From Protopterus annectens (taxonomy: Eukaryota; Chordata; Ceratodontiformes; Protopteridae), in the NCBI RefSeq assembly GCF_019279795.1, contig NC_056750.1:699965394-700029393 (forward strand): a DNA stretch of 64,000 bases, in the 5' to 3' direction. A program made the position numbers and the translations under genes. The notes below the pieces were generated by a model, which saw only the letters and a list, made by a program, of their open reading frames with translations, ran no database searches and was not told the DNA's origin. Below are positions 1 to 16,578 of this stretch, in pieces; the stretch's first letter is position 1; each line of letters begins with the position of its first letter.

Positions 1-2838
1 ATCTCCTTGAAGTGTGTAGACAGCTGTGTAGTAGCAGAGACTTAGTTTAAAGTCCTGGCGAGTACCCTAGTAGTGCAAGGTTATAATGTCTTTCACACCT
101 TTAGACCAGCTAATGCACAGGAAGGAACTAAAGGTGGAGGAGTCTTGGTCTATATTAAAAATAACCTTACATCCAGACTAGTTAAAGTGCATGAACCACT
201 GGAGCTCATACATGTACAACTCACCATAAACAGGATCTTGTACCATATCCTTGCAACCCATAGATCCACCTCAATGTTCCAGCAAACCATACAACCTACC
301 TCAATGTACTATAGTCCCTCACCGTTCAACTCAATACAATCTTCATGGGGGATCTCAACTATCCCTCTACAGATTGGGAAACCTACACCACTTCTAATGC
401 ACAAGCACAGAGAATCAAAAACTTAGTTAATACCAACATCCTGGAACAGTTGGTCTGTTCTCCTACCAGGGATACAAACATCCTTGACCTTGTACTCACA
501 AATATGGGGGAGCAATGTTCTTTAATCATTGTACTGTCCTCACTTGTTAGATCTAACCATAAAGCAGTATTGTTTAAAATACAAAATAAATCCAACGACC
601 CAGCAAAACCCAAAACCTTCAGGAACTATTCCAAAGCTAACTTCTCCCTACTAAGTAACACCTTGGCTAAATTCCAAGCACCCCCAAACCCAGTAAACAC
701 CATAGCATAAGCTGAGCTATTTGCAACATTCCTGTACAGCCATATTGATAGCTGTATAGAGCAAGCTGTGCCCACTCATATTAAAAATAAGACAAACTCG
801 AAAGACAAGCCACTCTGGTGGAATCACACTATCAATTGGTTGTACAACAAAAGAAAAAAAAATGTGGCTAAGCATAGGAGGTGCAAAGCCCAACACAGAA
901 AAAACCCTGGCCAAACTAAACTGGCAGTTAAGAGGGTTAATTAATACTTCAGAGGCTAAATTTGAATTAAAATAGCTGCTCAAGCAAAGGACAAACAAAA
1001 AACTTTCTACAGCAATGTCCATAACCTCAAGGGAAATACACAACAGTGTACAGTACTTAATGTAAGTGGCAACACCCACACTGAACATGAGGCCATTGCT
1101 AACCTTTTGACTGACAGGTTCAGCTGAAATTAATCCCCCCACTCTCCCCGATAGTCCAAAGGAAATACCACATACCACAATCCCCCCAACCATTACTAGG
1201 GAAAAAATCTTCAATGAACTTTCCAGGGCTAAACATACTGCATCAATGGGCCCTTATAACATCCCGGGAGGCTTACTAAATAACAAGAAACATGACCTCT
1301 CTGGTTCACTTGAATCATTCTATAACTGGAGCCTAAAGTCAGGTTTTGTGCCCAAGATATGGAAGATAGTCATTCCCCTGTACAAAATAGGTATAACCAC
1401 CAATCTGGGTAACCTCACGCCCATAAGTCTGACCAACCTCATATGTAAGGCCATGGAAAGAATCATCATGGACATGATAAATGAGGATATAGGTAACCTG
1501 CAAATGCTGGATCCATCATAGTTCATCTTTGTTAAGGGAAGGTCATGCCTATTAAATCTGGTAGACGTCTTTGAGAGGGTCACCAAAGCAATGGATGAGG
1601 GCAAGACTGTGCACACAGCTCACCTCGACCTGGCCAAGGCTTTTGATACAATACCCCATTCAGGCATTATAGACAAGCTCACTAATTTAGGCATAAACCC
1701 TTTTATCATCCACTGGATAGCCAACTGTCTCACTGATAGGACCCAGTAAATCAAAAAAGGCCAACAGGCCATTCACCAGCAGAGTCTCCTAGGGTTTGAT
1801 ATTGGGCCCATTGCTTTTTGGTATACATTTCTCTGAAATGGAAGTAAATTCTGAAGGTTTGTGGCTTACTAGATTTGCAGATAATTGCAAAGTGGGAGTT
1901 ATCATCAATTCCCTGAGGACACACGCATTCTTCAAGAAGGCCTTTCTCTTACTAACAAATGGTCCTAAAGCCATGGTCTTAAACTCAATGCAGATGAATG
2001 CATAATTGTACCCTTTAGGAATTCAACCATCCCAGCTAATTAGTATGTTGAAAATACGCCCCTAAGAGTCAACCCAGTGGTGAGGGATCTGGGTACACAT
2101 GTAGACAGCAGCTTTACCTTCGACCACCACGTGGCTACAGTGGTGAGAAAATCCTCTTATGTTGCACAACTTATAAGAAATGGCATCTAGGTCCAAAGAA
2201 TTCATTATCCCACTGTACTCTTCCCTTATCAGACCAATCATAGAGTACAATGCTCCCTTTAGTATGTACCTGACCAGACATATGCAGTAACTAGAGCGAC
2301 CTCAGAAGTTACTTACAAAAAGAATACAAGGCATAACAAACCTGCCTTACACAGAGCATGTTAAAGGCCTTCCCTCTACTCAGTCTCCTATGGATTGCTG
2401 ATCTGTACCTGGTTTACAAGGCATCTGCAAAACCAAACACATATGAATTTCCTGCACATTTGTAAATCAAACAGTACCAGAAATACAAGGTCTAAGGGAC
2501 CTGAATTTTGTCTGTGACTTAAACAGAACATGCTGGAGAGACGGATATGTGTCCCAGAGATTCCCCCTCCTACGGAACTGGCTTCCCATCCATGTGAAAC
2601 TGAGTTGATGTATTACCCAATTTAAGTGCAACCTAGACCAGTGCATGGGGAATAAGAAATTTACACCAGGCCTGGCACCCATGTCCCTTATGGACAGAAG
2701 TAGCTTATAAAAGCCTGCCCCTCAATGTCCTATTTGGATACAGGACATCATTAGTCTTTTGGGAAAACTTGGCTAGACTTAGAAAGGCCCCCTTTGGATT
2801 GTCAGCCTAGTAACAATCTATGTATCTATGAATCTATA
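1..2838 (+). mobile_element. CR1-type LINE, ORF2 part, runs off left edge
   Basis: Non-LTR retrotransposon encoding an endonuclease and reverse transcriptase that copy its RNA into the chromosome. The first bases already read like the endonuclease motif around AETW-FK (here with a stop), so the element starts outside the window. Endonuclease signs are GGGVLVYIKNN near 140 and GDLNYPSTDWE near 347. Reverse transcriptase signs are SLTNLICKAMERIIMD near 1420, FVKGRSCLLNLVDVF near 1530, LAKAFDTIPHSGIIDKL near 1630 and WLTRFADNCKVG near 1862. The catalytic FADD is FADN here and the PQGS(I/V)LGP motif is degraded near 1790. Frames change many times. The end near 2838 has the ATGAATCTAT-type short tail typical of CR1. 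It is closest to the copy at 20.6-22.1 kb and is a dead copy. Confidence 0.88.
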
Positions 2839-3124
2839 TTACCTCTAGCAAGAATAACTGGGATCATACCATAGATAATTTGAAGGGACCCATGCATGGG
2901 ATAAAGCATTTAGGAGCAGCCTCTGTCCATTAGTAGTACAGGGGGCACTTCTGCAGTAAATTTTCATTTACCCATCCAAAGATCCAAGATGTGCTTGAAC
3001 ATGAATGGGTAATAGTTCATAGAAATCACTGACGAATTGTACAAGGCAGGCCAAATGCTTAGGAAGGAGATTCCAGCTATGAAACACTGCAGAGAGTCCT
3101 TTCAAAGACCATCTGGCAAAATGA
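2839..3124 (-). mobile_element. CR1 3' fragment, reverse orientation
   Basis: This stretch aligns by eye, in the same order, with the minus-strand CR1 3' part split between about 44.82-44.885 kb and 46.45-46.55 kb. Shared blocks are GGATCATACC, the block around GCCTCTGTCCATTAGTAG, and the AAATTTTC..CATCC block. Read on the minus strand, a short segment (SWNLLPKHLACLV) resembles the CR1 C-terminal W-N-LP motif. The fragment lies tail to tail with the preceding CR1. Confidence 0.6.
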
Positions 3125-4712
3125 CTACTCATATTCACATACTCAAACCATAGCAACACCACTGCCTTAATCTCCTTTACTAACACTATCCTTCAGCATA
3201 AAAACAATGGCTATCTCTCCTAGGCTACTTTCCTAGACCTGTCTAAAGCAATTGACATGGTCCCACACAAACAACTTATCTCTGTCCTCAATAACCTATC
3301 CTTCTCACAATCAGTCACCAACTGGTTTCAGAGTTCTCTGTCTGACCGCCAACAATCCGGTGTATGGCAGAATGGCATATCTCCCCAACTACCTGTCTCC
3401 ATAGGGGTTCCCCAAGGATCCATCCTTGGACCCCTACTCTTCTCTGTTTTCACCAATAATCTAGCCTCTGCCACCAAACATGGCACACTCATACAATACG
3501 CAGATGACTCAGCCATCATCTACTCAGCCCTTTCCCTACCCAAACTGCAAAAAGTCACACAGGAAGCCTTTTCCTCTGTTGAAAACTTGGTTATCCGATG
3601 CCCAATTAATACTCAACCCAAACAAAACTAAACTACTCATCTTCCAACCCACCAAACATACTCAAAACAACTCTCACTTTAACATCACAGCGAAAGACAA
3701 CACCACTATATACCCAACTGAGCACACCAAATTGCTAGGAGTGGAAATAGACAATAAACTAAAATTTGACATTCACATATCCATGACCATAAAAAAATTC
3801 CACAAAAAACTAGGAGCATTATACAGAAATAAGCAACTTCTCACCAAAGCAGCAAAGATTTCAATAGCAAATTCCCACCTTATCTCCACCCTACTTTATG
3901 CCTCTCCAATATACACCAACCTAAGGCAATGCGATCTAAACAAGCTAGAGACCTGCTACAACAAAATCGCCAAATTCGCCACATGGGGCATCCTACCGTA
4001 GTCACCACTGTCTCTCACTTGCTGAACTGGGCTGGCTTGAACTCACTCACCTCCTTCAATGTTATCAATTCTCACTCGCCCACAAACTAGTAAACCATCC
4101 ACTACATGTCCCATCCCTTCAGAATCTACTCCAACCCTATAGCACCACCAGACCACTAAGATCCAGCAACAAAAATCACTTGCAGATCACTAAAGCCAAT
4201 AACTCTGCTGGTGAAGCACTATTCTCTTGCACCACAGCCAAATTATGGAACTCCCTCCCACCCACAATTACCTCCATACCATCATGCACCCACTTCAAAA
4301 CTTTACTAAAAGCGCACCTAAAAACATGCTGGCTATGCCCTTGCAACTCCCACTCTAATATCACTCACCCCATCCAACCACTACCTTTCTTTCCACTCCA
4401 CTACCTTGATTATAGCAAGCTCAGATGCTCATAAGCCAAGTACTTATTATACAGCAGGAACTTCTTATTGTAACATTTGTTAATGTCTGTTATGTACTTC
4501 ACAGATAAAGATTCTAGTTGTCTACTGATGTACTATGTTCTTCATCTGTAAATATGTTGTAAGTAATTGCTATGTAAATTGTTAATCGCTGTGTAATCCA
4601 ATGTAACTACTGTCTGTTTATTTTAACTGTGGAGCTTTTCTCCCCGGGCCTCCGCTGAAAATGGACCTATGTCCAGTTGGACACTCCCAGTCAACAAATA
4701 TAAATAAATAAT
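3125..4712 (+). mobile_element. L2-like LINE, copy A (5'-truncated)
   Basis: A 5'-truncated non-LTR element starting inside the reverse transcriptase. From about 3130 it reads HSNTTALISFTNTI, then FLDLSKAIDMVPHKQL, SIGVPQGSILGPLLFS and IQYADDSAIIYS, so the catalytic YADD is intact. A frame change near 3590 moves reading to a second frame, LILNPNKTKLLIFQPT through LLGVEIDNKLKFDIHIS. A third frame near 4180 carries AKLWNSLPPTITSIPS. The 3' UTR ends in the family signature GGAGCTTTTCTCCCCGGGCC, then GCTGAAAATGG and an AATAAATAA tail. It stands in line with copies B and C. Confidence 0.88.
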
Positions 4713-6122
4713 ATTACTGTGAAAAAATCCTACATCATACCACTGCACAAAGATGACAGAGTTTAACAACTACATACCAATAACGATTTTTTTTCCTCCT
4801 CTCCAAAATATTAGACAGATGCATCCATATACAGCTGATGCATTACCTAACCTCAAATAACCTTCTGATAGAAAAACAACATGGCTTTAGGCCCCAACAC
4901 AGCACCACTACTGCTCTACTATTTTACTAATTTAATAAACCAACATAGAAACAATGGTCCGCTTGTGTCCATCATGTTTTTAGACTTGTCAAAGGCATTT
5001 GATACTGTCTCACACCCACAACTGCTCATTCAACTATCCTCAATATGATTTTCACAAAACTCCTTGCTGTGGTTACTTAGTTACCTATCTGGAAGGCAAC
5101 AAGCCTACTCATCCAATGAGTTTCAATGAGTTTCTATAGATGTCCCTCAGAGCTCTGTCCTGGGTCTTCTCCTATTTAATATATTTATTAATAACCTCCA
5201 CATCTCCACTTACAATGTTGGTTTAATTCAATACACAGACAACTCAACATTAATATGTGCAGCTTCAACAATAAATAAGCTCCAAGACATTACCCAAAAA
5301 TCGTTCTCCTCTGTAGAAACCTGTCTCAAAGAATCAAACCTCCTACTCAACCTCAAGAAAACTAAGTTAATGCTTTTTACCTCAGAAAGTTGCCAAAATC
5401 AAAGCAGTGTTTCACCATAAAGTCAGCAAATAATATTGTCACTGAAATTGTAACTCACAATAAACTTATAGGCATTATAATAGATGGCAACCTCAAATAT
5501 GACTAGCATATACTACATACAATTAAATGTACACACCAGAAACTAGACTCCCTTTCAATGGATTCCTTACAGATACTGCAAGAAAAACTCTAGCAACCAC
5601 CTTCTTACTTCCAACTCTCTTATACACTGCTTCTATCCTAACAAACTTAAACAATACTCAAATAAAGAAACTCACCTCTTGCTACAATAAAATAGCTAAA
5701 TTTGCCACCAGTCTCCCTCATAGGCCCCAACATTGTCATAACTTAAAGCAATTAAACTGGCTTGAACTGCACAACTACCTGACATATCCACAACTAACTA
5801 TAGCACACAAGCTTATTTATCACCCAGAAAAGTGCCATGCACTAAAAACATATTACTGCCCTACTGTCCAGCAAGGGACCTCTGTTCTAATAACAAATTC
5901 TTACTACACACAAATAATGTCATAGGAGAACACTCTATTTCCAGTACAATGCTAAACTCTGCAGTAAAATCTCCACACAAATAAAACTCTCCGACAAGCT
6001 CAGTAGTTTTAAACCATTGCTTAAATAACATGTGTATGGAGCATTTCTCTCCAGGCCTCTGCTAAAAATTGTCTTTGTTCCAAGTCAGACTTTCCCAGTT
6101 AACAAATAATAAATAAATAAAT
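4713..6122 (+). mobile_element. L2-like LINE, copy B (5'-truncated)
   Basis: It begins directly after the tail of copy A with YIIPLHKDD, a reverse-transcriptase block. Next come MFLDLSKAFDTVSHPQLL near 4975, a damaged PQSSVLGLLLF near 5150 and IQYTDNSTLICA near 5230, where YADD has become YTDN. The C-terminal part, including LATTFLLPTLLYTASI and CYNKIAKFAT, is read from about 5570 to 5925. The 3' end has the same CTCCAGGCC..GCTAAAAAT signature and an AATAAATAAATAAAT tail. It carries several stops and frame changes and is more decayed than copy A. Confidence 0.85.
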
Positions 6123-6520
6123 CTTAACCAGTCCTCATCCTGCACATGCTCATCACAAGGTTAAGACTTTGTGTTCACCATACAATATTCCTAAATACTT
6201 TCTTGAGATAGAATCAGTCTCTCACTGAACTAACACAACAATTTTTATACATAACTGCTGCCTGTATAATCCATTAAGTTGCACGTGTGCTTTCTCTTTA
6301 GTACTTCTACCTTTGTATAATCTTATTATGTGTAACTGTAACTACTGTATGTGTATAAATGTAAATAGAAATGTAACTGCTCTGAGTTTAACTGGAACTA
6401 AGTATAATGCAATTTAAACAAATGGAGCTTTTCTCCCTAGGCCTGCACTGAAAATGAGTACCCAGACAGATGTTCCCGGTAAACAAAGACAAACAAATAA
6501 AATAAATAAATAAATATATG
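6123..6520 (+). mobile_element. L2-like LINE, 3' UTR only (copy C)
   Basis: Only the 3' untranslated end is recognisable: GGAGCTTTTCTCCCTAGGCC near 6422, a GCACTGAAAATG block, a GTTCCCGGTAAACAAA block and a tail of AAATAAATAAAT. No coding sequence is left. It is the third same-strand L2 end in about 3.4 kb. Confidence 0.75.
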
Positions 6521-9246
<2,726 letters not shown>

Positions 9247-9704
9247 CATACATATGCACGCACACACACATTATTTCTCTTTTTTTACATTAAACCGTCA
9301 GTACAAAATATATCTTCTGGCCAATGAAATTTTATGAAATCTCAAAATGTTGTTCTTTAATAATACCAATCACTGTAAACAGCGCATTCATCTTTACATA
9401 TTTAGCAGTATGCTTATTTTAAATGTTCACAGATATTTTAACCATCAAAATTTAAATGTACACATTTTATTTATATTTTCATTATTTTAACAGGCAATTC
9501 TTATATTTCATATTGCCCATCTTAAAATCACATAATTTTTCACTTGGATATTATATTATCATATATTACAATAGCAGTTAAAGATAAAGGAAAAAAAATA
9601 AAACTTAAGCTACATAGCCAGGTTCTGGGGCACAGGGGGATAGAACATCCTTAAACTATCAATGCAAACTGTCACACAGTTTAACCAGGCTAAAGAGTGC
9701 ATGA

Positions 9705-9816
9705 TAAGCCTCATAAAATATGACCTACGTATGCATAGAATTGTGGGCAGTAATATTTATTAAGCCTCATAAAATATGACCTTCGTATGCATAGAATTGT
9801 GAGCAGTAATATTTAT
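9705..9816 (+). repeat. 56-bp direct tandem duplication
   Basis: Two adjacent 56-base units, 9705-9760 and 9761-9816, both starting TAAGCCTCATAAAATATGAC and ending CAGTAATATTTAT, differ at about two positions. The surrounding 9246-10255 is otherwise anonymous. Confidence 0.9.
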
Positions 9817-10263
9817 TTATTTATGTACGTCTGTATGTTGATATATGTTTTATTGACAATGATGTCCAGCAGTAGGAAGATTATGTTTGGCAGAGGCCTG
9901 GACAGAAAAGTTCTATGCCATATAGTAGATAAAATGAATAGTCATGATCTTGTAAACAATTTATCATAGATTACTGGGTAACTCAATAACAAAATGAGCA
10001 CACAAGCACACACATACACATCAGAATGCAGGTTTATATGAGTGCAAAGAAATGAACAGTAGGGTGTGCAAATATATGGAGCATTAAGTAAATATATATC
10101 TATAGTCTCAGTGTTTATCAGATCCACAATAGCAAACTCTAAGTAAATCAAAAAACAGGGACTATACATTCTTTAAACAATGGTGCATCTATTAGGTGAA
10201 TGGTTTGTTATGGACTGCACTGCCCAAGGTTATCTGCATGGCATCAAAAAAGAAGTTATATCT

Positions 10264-10440
10264 TACCATAACGTTCCATCTGAGTTGTTGATCTTCTTCC
10301 AGTCATCACTGATGGGTTTGGTTCCGAGCCCTCGGAACCGAGTCAGCCTAATACCAAGCTCGCGTACACCAAAAACTCTCAAGCTAAGCTGCTACCCACA
10401 GTGCCTTTCTTCCAGTTACCTCAGATCGAGTTTGCATGCA
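10264..10440. repeat. DIRS left inverted terminal repeat
   Basis: Inverted match to 16419-16578. The core begins GATGGGTTTGGTTCCGAGCC near 10312 and carries blocks such as CCTAATACCAAGCTCGCG and CTAAGCTGCTACCCACA that recur reverse-complemented at the right end. The outer part (10256-10315) also matches 10545-10610 in inverted orientation, as expected for a DIRS internal complementary region. Confidence 0.85.
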
Positions 10441-13400
10441 ACAAATAGGAGAAAACAGAAAAACAGAGGCCATTTCTGAGCAGAAACCCTGAAGCACCAC
10501 AGGGACCCAGAAGATCCACCAGGAGCCTTTGATGGGGGACGGTGGGAGGGAGTGATGACTGGAAGAAGATCAACAACTCGGATGGAATGCTATGGTAAGA
10601 CATAACTTCTTTATCTGAAGTTGTTAATCTTCTTCCTGTTCATCACTGATGGGACAGAATCCCAAGCTACTTGGAGAACCTGGGTGGCCCTTATGGAAGA
10701 ACATTCCTGAGTACCATTGAGCCGAAGGCCGCTCTTCCCCTGGAGACCACATCCAATTTGTAATGTTTGATGAAGGTATGGGGTTTAGCCCGAATGGCTG
10801 CTGCACAAATGTCATCCAAGGAAGCCCTGGAGTGAAAGGCAACCAAAGTTGCGATGGCCCTAGTTAAATGAGCTTTGATTTGAACAGGTTTAGATTCATT
10901 CGCTAGGGAGTATGAAAAGGTAGCGCAATCTCTGCGCCATTTTGATAAAGTAACTTTTGAGACAGCACATCCCATTCTTAGGCCAGAAAAAGAAATGAAA
11001 AGCTGGTCTGACTTGCAGAAGGACTTAGTCCTGTTCAAGTAGAAACGTAGTTGTCTATGTACGTCCAATGAATGTAGGCAGTATTCTCCCTTGTTGGAAT
11101 AATTTGGGAAAAACACAGGGAGCTCAATGGACTAGTTAATAGAGAAGTCAGAAACCACTTTGCGGAGAAAGGATGGGTTAGTACGAAGGGATACTCTGTC
11201 CTTATGGAAGATTAGATATGGGCTCTTGATGCATAAGGCCTGTAACTCAGATATCCATCTGGCTGATGTGACTGATACCAAAAACAAAAACTTCCATGAC
11301 AGAAACTTTAGATCACATGTCATGGCAGGCTCAAAAGGGGGTAGAGAGAGAGACTGCAGAACCTGAGAGAGATTCCATGTCTCTACAGGTTGTCTGATAG
11401 GAGGTCTGCTATGGAAAACTCCCTTGAGAAAGGTCTTGCAAAGTCGGGTGGATATAAGAGGGATGCCGTCTGAACCGTTGTGGAAATTGGAAATAGCTGC
11501 TAAATGTACTCGAATAGTAGAAGCTGATGCCCCATTATCAAACAACTCAGAAAGATACTGGAGTATAGCAGCTGGAGGAGCTGAAAAAGGGTCTAGCCTG
11601 TGATTATTAGACCAGATAGCGAACCTTTTCTACTTGTCTGTGTAGAGTTTTCTGGTAGATGGTTTATGGGAGGCCAGAATAATATCGCAAACAGGTGACG
11701 AGAGGGTTTCCTGCCTGGTGACTAACGGAAGTGGAGATACCAAGCTGTGAGCTTGAGAGTGGACAGATTTGGGGGAGTCAGCCCTTGTGGGTAAGAAATC
11801 AGGTCTTGACAAGTGTCCAGGATCCAAAGAGGTTGTAATAGAAGAAGGGAAACTATACTTGTCGAGGCAAGAAAGGGGCAATGAAGATTACTTTGCATCT
11901 CAACCGGATTGCTTTCTTTAGAAATAGGGGTATCAAAGGTATCGGAGAATAAGCATAGAGGAGACCCATGGACCAATCGTGAGTCAAAGTGTCTCTCAGT
12001 GATTCCCCATCTGGGGAAAAGAGGGCAAAGTAGCTGCTGCATTTTTTGTTTGAAGGGGAAGCAAAAAGATCGCAGCAAGGCTGGTCCCAATGGCTGAAGA
12101 TTTCTGCCGTCATGTTCGGGTTGAGAGACCACTTGTGTGGATGGAGGATGCATCTGCTCAGCCTGTCTGCAATCACATTGGAGCTTCCTGGGATATGCAT
12201 TGCAATAAGAAAGCGGTTGAAAGCTATCGCCCAATGCCAAATTCTCATGGCCTCATGACATAGGGGGTAGGATTTGGTCCCTCCCTGTTTGTTTATGTAC
12301 CAGACCTACTGGATTGCAATCATTCCCAACAGAAGGAACGGATGACGTGCCTGCAACGCTAACAGCACCACTCAACTCCAGGACATTGATATGCAAGTTG
12401 ACCTCCAAGCTGGACCACGTGCCTTGGACTGTCTTTCCCTGGAAGTGCCCCCCCCCCACCCACCCTATCGGGAAGTGTCCGTGGCCACTGTGGAATTGGG
12501 TTGGGGAGCCTGGAAGGGGCGGCACCAAAGGTTTTCATCCATTCTCATCCGCCAGAGGAGATCTTGTTTGCAGGAATTGGTGATGAGGATCTGTGAGTTT
12601 AGAGGAAGGAGATTGGATATCCACTGGGACAAAAGGAGCCATTGTAATAGTCTCATATGCAGTCTTGCCAGGGGAACAATCAGGATGGCTGCCGCCATAG
12701 ACCCCAGAGCCTGCAGAACTTCCCTTGCAGACACCTTCCTTCGACAGAGTATCACTTGTACTTGCAATCTTAATCTCTGACATCTGTGAGGAGGGAGAGA
12801 GACTTGGCTTGTTTGAGTATTGAATACTGCTCCTATAAATTCCAATTGCTGGGTAGGATGAAGGTTGGATTTTTCCCAGTGTATTTGATACTTAGAAACT
12901 CCACCAGTGCCAGAGTGTAGTGGAGGACCATGATCAGTAGGTGCTTGGTGGGGGCGGAGAGGAGCCAATCATTTAGATACGGAAACACCTAGAATCCCTG
13001 TAGTCTCAGATGAGCTGTTACCACTGCTAGGCATTTAGTGAACACTCTGGGGGCTGTCAAGAGACCGAATGGCTGGGCTCTGAATTGGTAATGATTGGCT
13101 CCCAGGCGTAAGTGAAGGAGACACCTGGAGAGCTTGTCCATTTTGATGTGGTAATACACATCCCGTAGCTCTATCGAGCACATCCACACACCCTCCCGGA
13201 GAAATGGGAGAATGGATTGTATTGTGACCATACAGAATCTGGTCTGAACTACTAATTTGTTTAGTTGGCTGAGACCCAAAATGGGTCTCCAGTCCCTGGT
13301 CTTTTTTGGCACCAAAATGAATCTTGAGTAGAAGCCGGATTCGCACTGGGTCTGGGGGGACTTGTTGGATGACTCGTTTTTTGACATAGCTTTTTTATTT

Positions 13401-16400
13401 CTGAAGCTGCTTCTTTCCTTTGACTGGGTGGAACATTGAGAAGGCATTTTGGAGGTCTTGGGTAAGAAATTAGAGGGATGTAATAACCTCTGAAAATTAT
13501 TCTCTGCACCCACTGATCATTTGTAATAGAGTGCCAGGCAGCTTGGTGCAGAGAAAAACGAGCTCCGACTGCTTCCAGAGGAAAGGAATCAGGCAGCGCT
13601 TCAGGAGTGCTGATAAGGTCATCCAGAGAAAGAATCCCTAGAGTCCAGTTTTCGGGGACCCCATCTGCCCCTAAAGGGGCGTCTTTCATTATTGGAACCC
13701 CCTCTGCCTCTGGTGGAATTCTCACCATGTCCACTACTGAAAAGGCACTGAGATTTTTTGTGCCATATCTTTCCACTCCTCTGGTTCCTGGAGAAAGAGT
13801 AGCGAGGTTTGGAAAAACGTAGGCCAACAGCAGACAAGGTTTTTCCATCCTGCTCATACCTGGCTAATGTGTCCTTCACTGTAGAACTGAACAAAGTGGA
13901 CGGTTCGATAGGGGCATTCAAGAAGGAAGATTTGAAGGAGTCCGCAAGGTCACAAATGCGCATCCAGGCATGGCGTCCCATAACTACACCTGCACCTGCA
14001 GCTCCAGTTGCCCTTTTGGTTGCATGGGACAGCAACCTCATGGATGAGTTGGAGATCGACTCTAGGGTAGCAAACTGAAAAGCAACTTTATCGCGTGCCC
14101 CATCAGAAAATTGACCCGCAAGGGTTCCAGAGAGTTCAGAGATGAGATTTCTTTGGTGCTTAGTAAAATGTGCCAAATAATTCAGAGACCTGACAGCAAA
14201 GGTCACTGAAGCAAAAACTCACTTCCCTAATCTGTCCACCACCAGGACTCTCTGTTGGGTGGATGGACAGTAGGACTGTCCTCAGCAAGGTCTTATTTTG
14301 TGGCAGCCACCACCACCATAGCATCTACTGGTAAGCCTCTAGACCAATGGGGTGTTCCTCTGGAGGGGAAAGTATCTTGTCTGGTCTCTGGGGAATGACC
14401 TCAATGGTATCAGGGTTCTTCCACGCCCACTGCGTGATGAGCTAGACTAACTCATCGGCAGGGGCGGTCACCCAAGACGTAGAGGGCCTGCAGGAATACG
14501 GATTCCTCTGAGGAAGGGTTGGAGGGTTTCCAGTCACCCCTCTGCCTCAAAATTTCCGGGATGTCTCCAAAGGAGACATCTTCAGGGGGTGACCGTGGGG
14601 ACCCTTCCCCATCATCGTAGTCCATATCCTCAGTGAGGGACTCCTCCAGGGAATCCATGTGTTTTCTCTTACACATCCGTTTCCGAGGTGGTTCTTTAGT
14701 GGGAGCATCTGAAGAAAACTCAGAAAGGAGGTTACCCTGTATAGGAGTTTCCTGAGGCTTGCTCTCTCGGTGTCATGGGGAGGTGGGCTGTGATAGCTGC
14801 AGCTCAGAAGGAGGAGGGGGAAAGTCTGATGTAGGAGGAGCGCTTCCCGAAGCAAGCACCCTCTCCATCACCTGGAAGGCAGGCCCACCTGAAGAGGAAT
14901 GGGAGCCCAGAACCGAGAAAGACATTTTCGGAACCAGGATCACACCCCACCTGCGTGGCCTGCTCCCGGGGATGGAGCCTCAAGCAAAACTGGGGCAGGC
15001 GTCACCCCGGATCTGAAGAAGGAACTGAAGAAACAACTGGAACTGTACCTGGAGCCTGGGTTTCCACCCCCCAAGCATGATATTGAGGAAGGGATGGTTC
15101 AGAAGGAACCAAAACCCAAAGGGTTCTCGGAGCCACAGAAAAGGTCACTGTTGGCACCGAGGAGAGGATTTCCACCAAAGACATCGGAGCTATGGGCCTT
15201 GGAACTGTAGGGTCCAAGGGAGGAGAATACGTGGGAGTTGAGGGGGCAATGGACCCAAAATCTGGAGTGGGATAGGTTTTAGGAAAATTTCTAATCCCTC
15301 TGGCTTTCAGCAGCTAATCGAACAAGTGCACTACATCCAATTCAGACAGACTCCTGGTGGACCTTATTGACACTCCTGAGTGGGTGTCAGGTCAGTCCAA
15401 AAAAGGGCTAAAGGCTTATCCTGGAAATGGATCCAAAGACGTGGACTACTGGGTCCATGATGTAGGAATAGTCGGCACCCAGGATTCCAGTTTCGAAACA
15501 GGCAAAAGGGGGACTATCGGTGCCGAGAAAGGGCTTGGAGCTGAGGGAACAGCTAGAGTGGAAGTCATTATTGGCTCCAAAGAAGTGGTCGGTACCAATT
15601 TTGGAACAGAGATGGGCGATGTCGGTGCCAAGGTAATAGCAGGCAATAAGGCTGGAGCCGAAATCAGACTTGGAACCGTAGCAGTCAGTGCCGAGGGCGG
15701 CGCCGATGTGGAAGTCATCAAGATATCTGCAGAGACCACTGGAGCAGAAGTCAGAACTGAGGTGGTCAGAGCCGATGAGGCGATCTTGTGCTCTGCGGAA
15801 GACCTGTGGGCCTTATGCTTATGAGGCTGCCCTTATCACCAGCCAGTGAAGAGGGGTCAGAATGAGGATGTTTTTTGTCCTTTGATGGAGGGGTTGAGAC
15901 CTCCGACGCAGAAAGAGCCTCAGAAAAAAGTGAAGAAAGCAGGCCTTACAAAATAAGTTTATTTTCCCTTTCATTCAGCATCCACTGACTGAAACTAATA
16001 CAAATCTGACAGGGAGGTTTCACAGATAAGTGGGAAACCCCCAGACAATATACACAATCATCACGCAGGTCGCTATTGAGGAGTTTACCATTGCAGGAGG
16101 TGCAATGCTTAAACTCCGAAGTCCCTTTCTTTTCAGACATACTGAATATATCGACTCAGCAATCCCAATCCCAAAAAAAAAAGGATAGAGAAAGGAAGGA
16201 AAGAGAAAAAAATACCAACAATGGTATTAAGAGTACCACAACGGTAAAGAAGGGCGTTTACCAACAAGGGTAAGAAGAGGATACCCGTGGGTAGAGCTAG
16301 TTGAGATAATAAGATAAAGAAGAGTTTTTAGGAGAAAAAAACTTAGAAATACAGTAAATTTGAAAAAATACAACACTTAGCTGGAGAGCTCGGTGAAACA

Positions 16401-16418
16401 CTGCTATATGGCTGCGTG

Positions 16419-16578
16419 GCAAACGAGATCTAAGGTAAGTGGGAGAAGGGCATTGTGGGTAGCAGCTTAGCACAAGAGATTTTGGTGTCCGCGAGCTTGG
16501 TATTAGGCCGACTTGGTTCCGAGGGCTCAGAACCGAACCCATCAGTGCTGAATTGGAGTAATATTAACAACTTCAGAT
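16419..16578. repeat. DIRS right inverted terminal repeat
   Basis: Reverse complement of the left terminal repeat, containing TGTGGGTAGCAGCTTAG and CGCGAGCTTGGTATTAGG. It lies just upstream of the gag-like start of the minus-strand element. Confidence 0.85.

Noticed and set aside
10180-15824. Plus-strand frames within the DIRS region, such as 15357-15824
   Set aside because: They are the opposite strand of the minus-strand element. The plus frame at 15357 mirrors a low-complexity part of the gag-like region.
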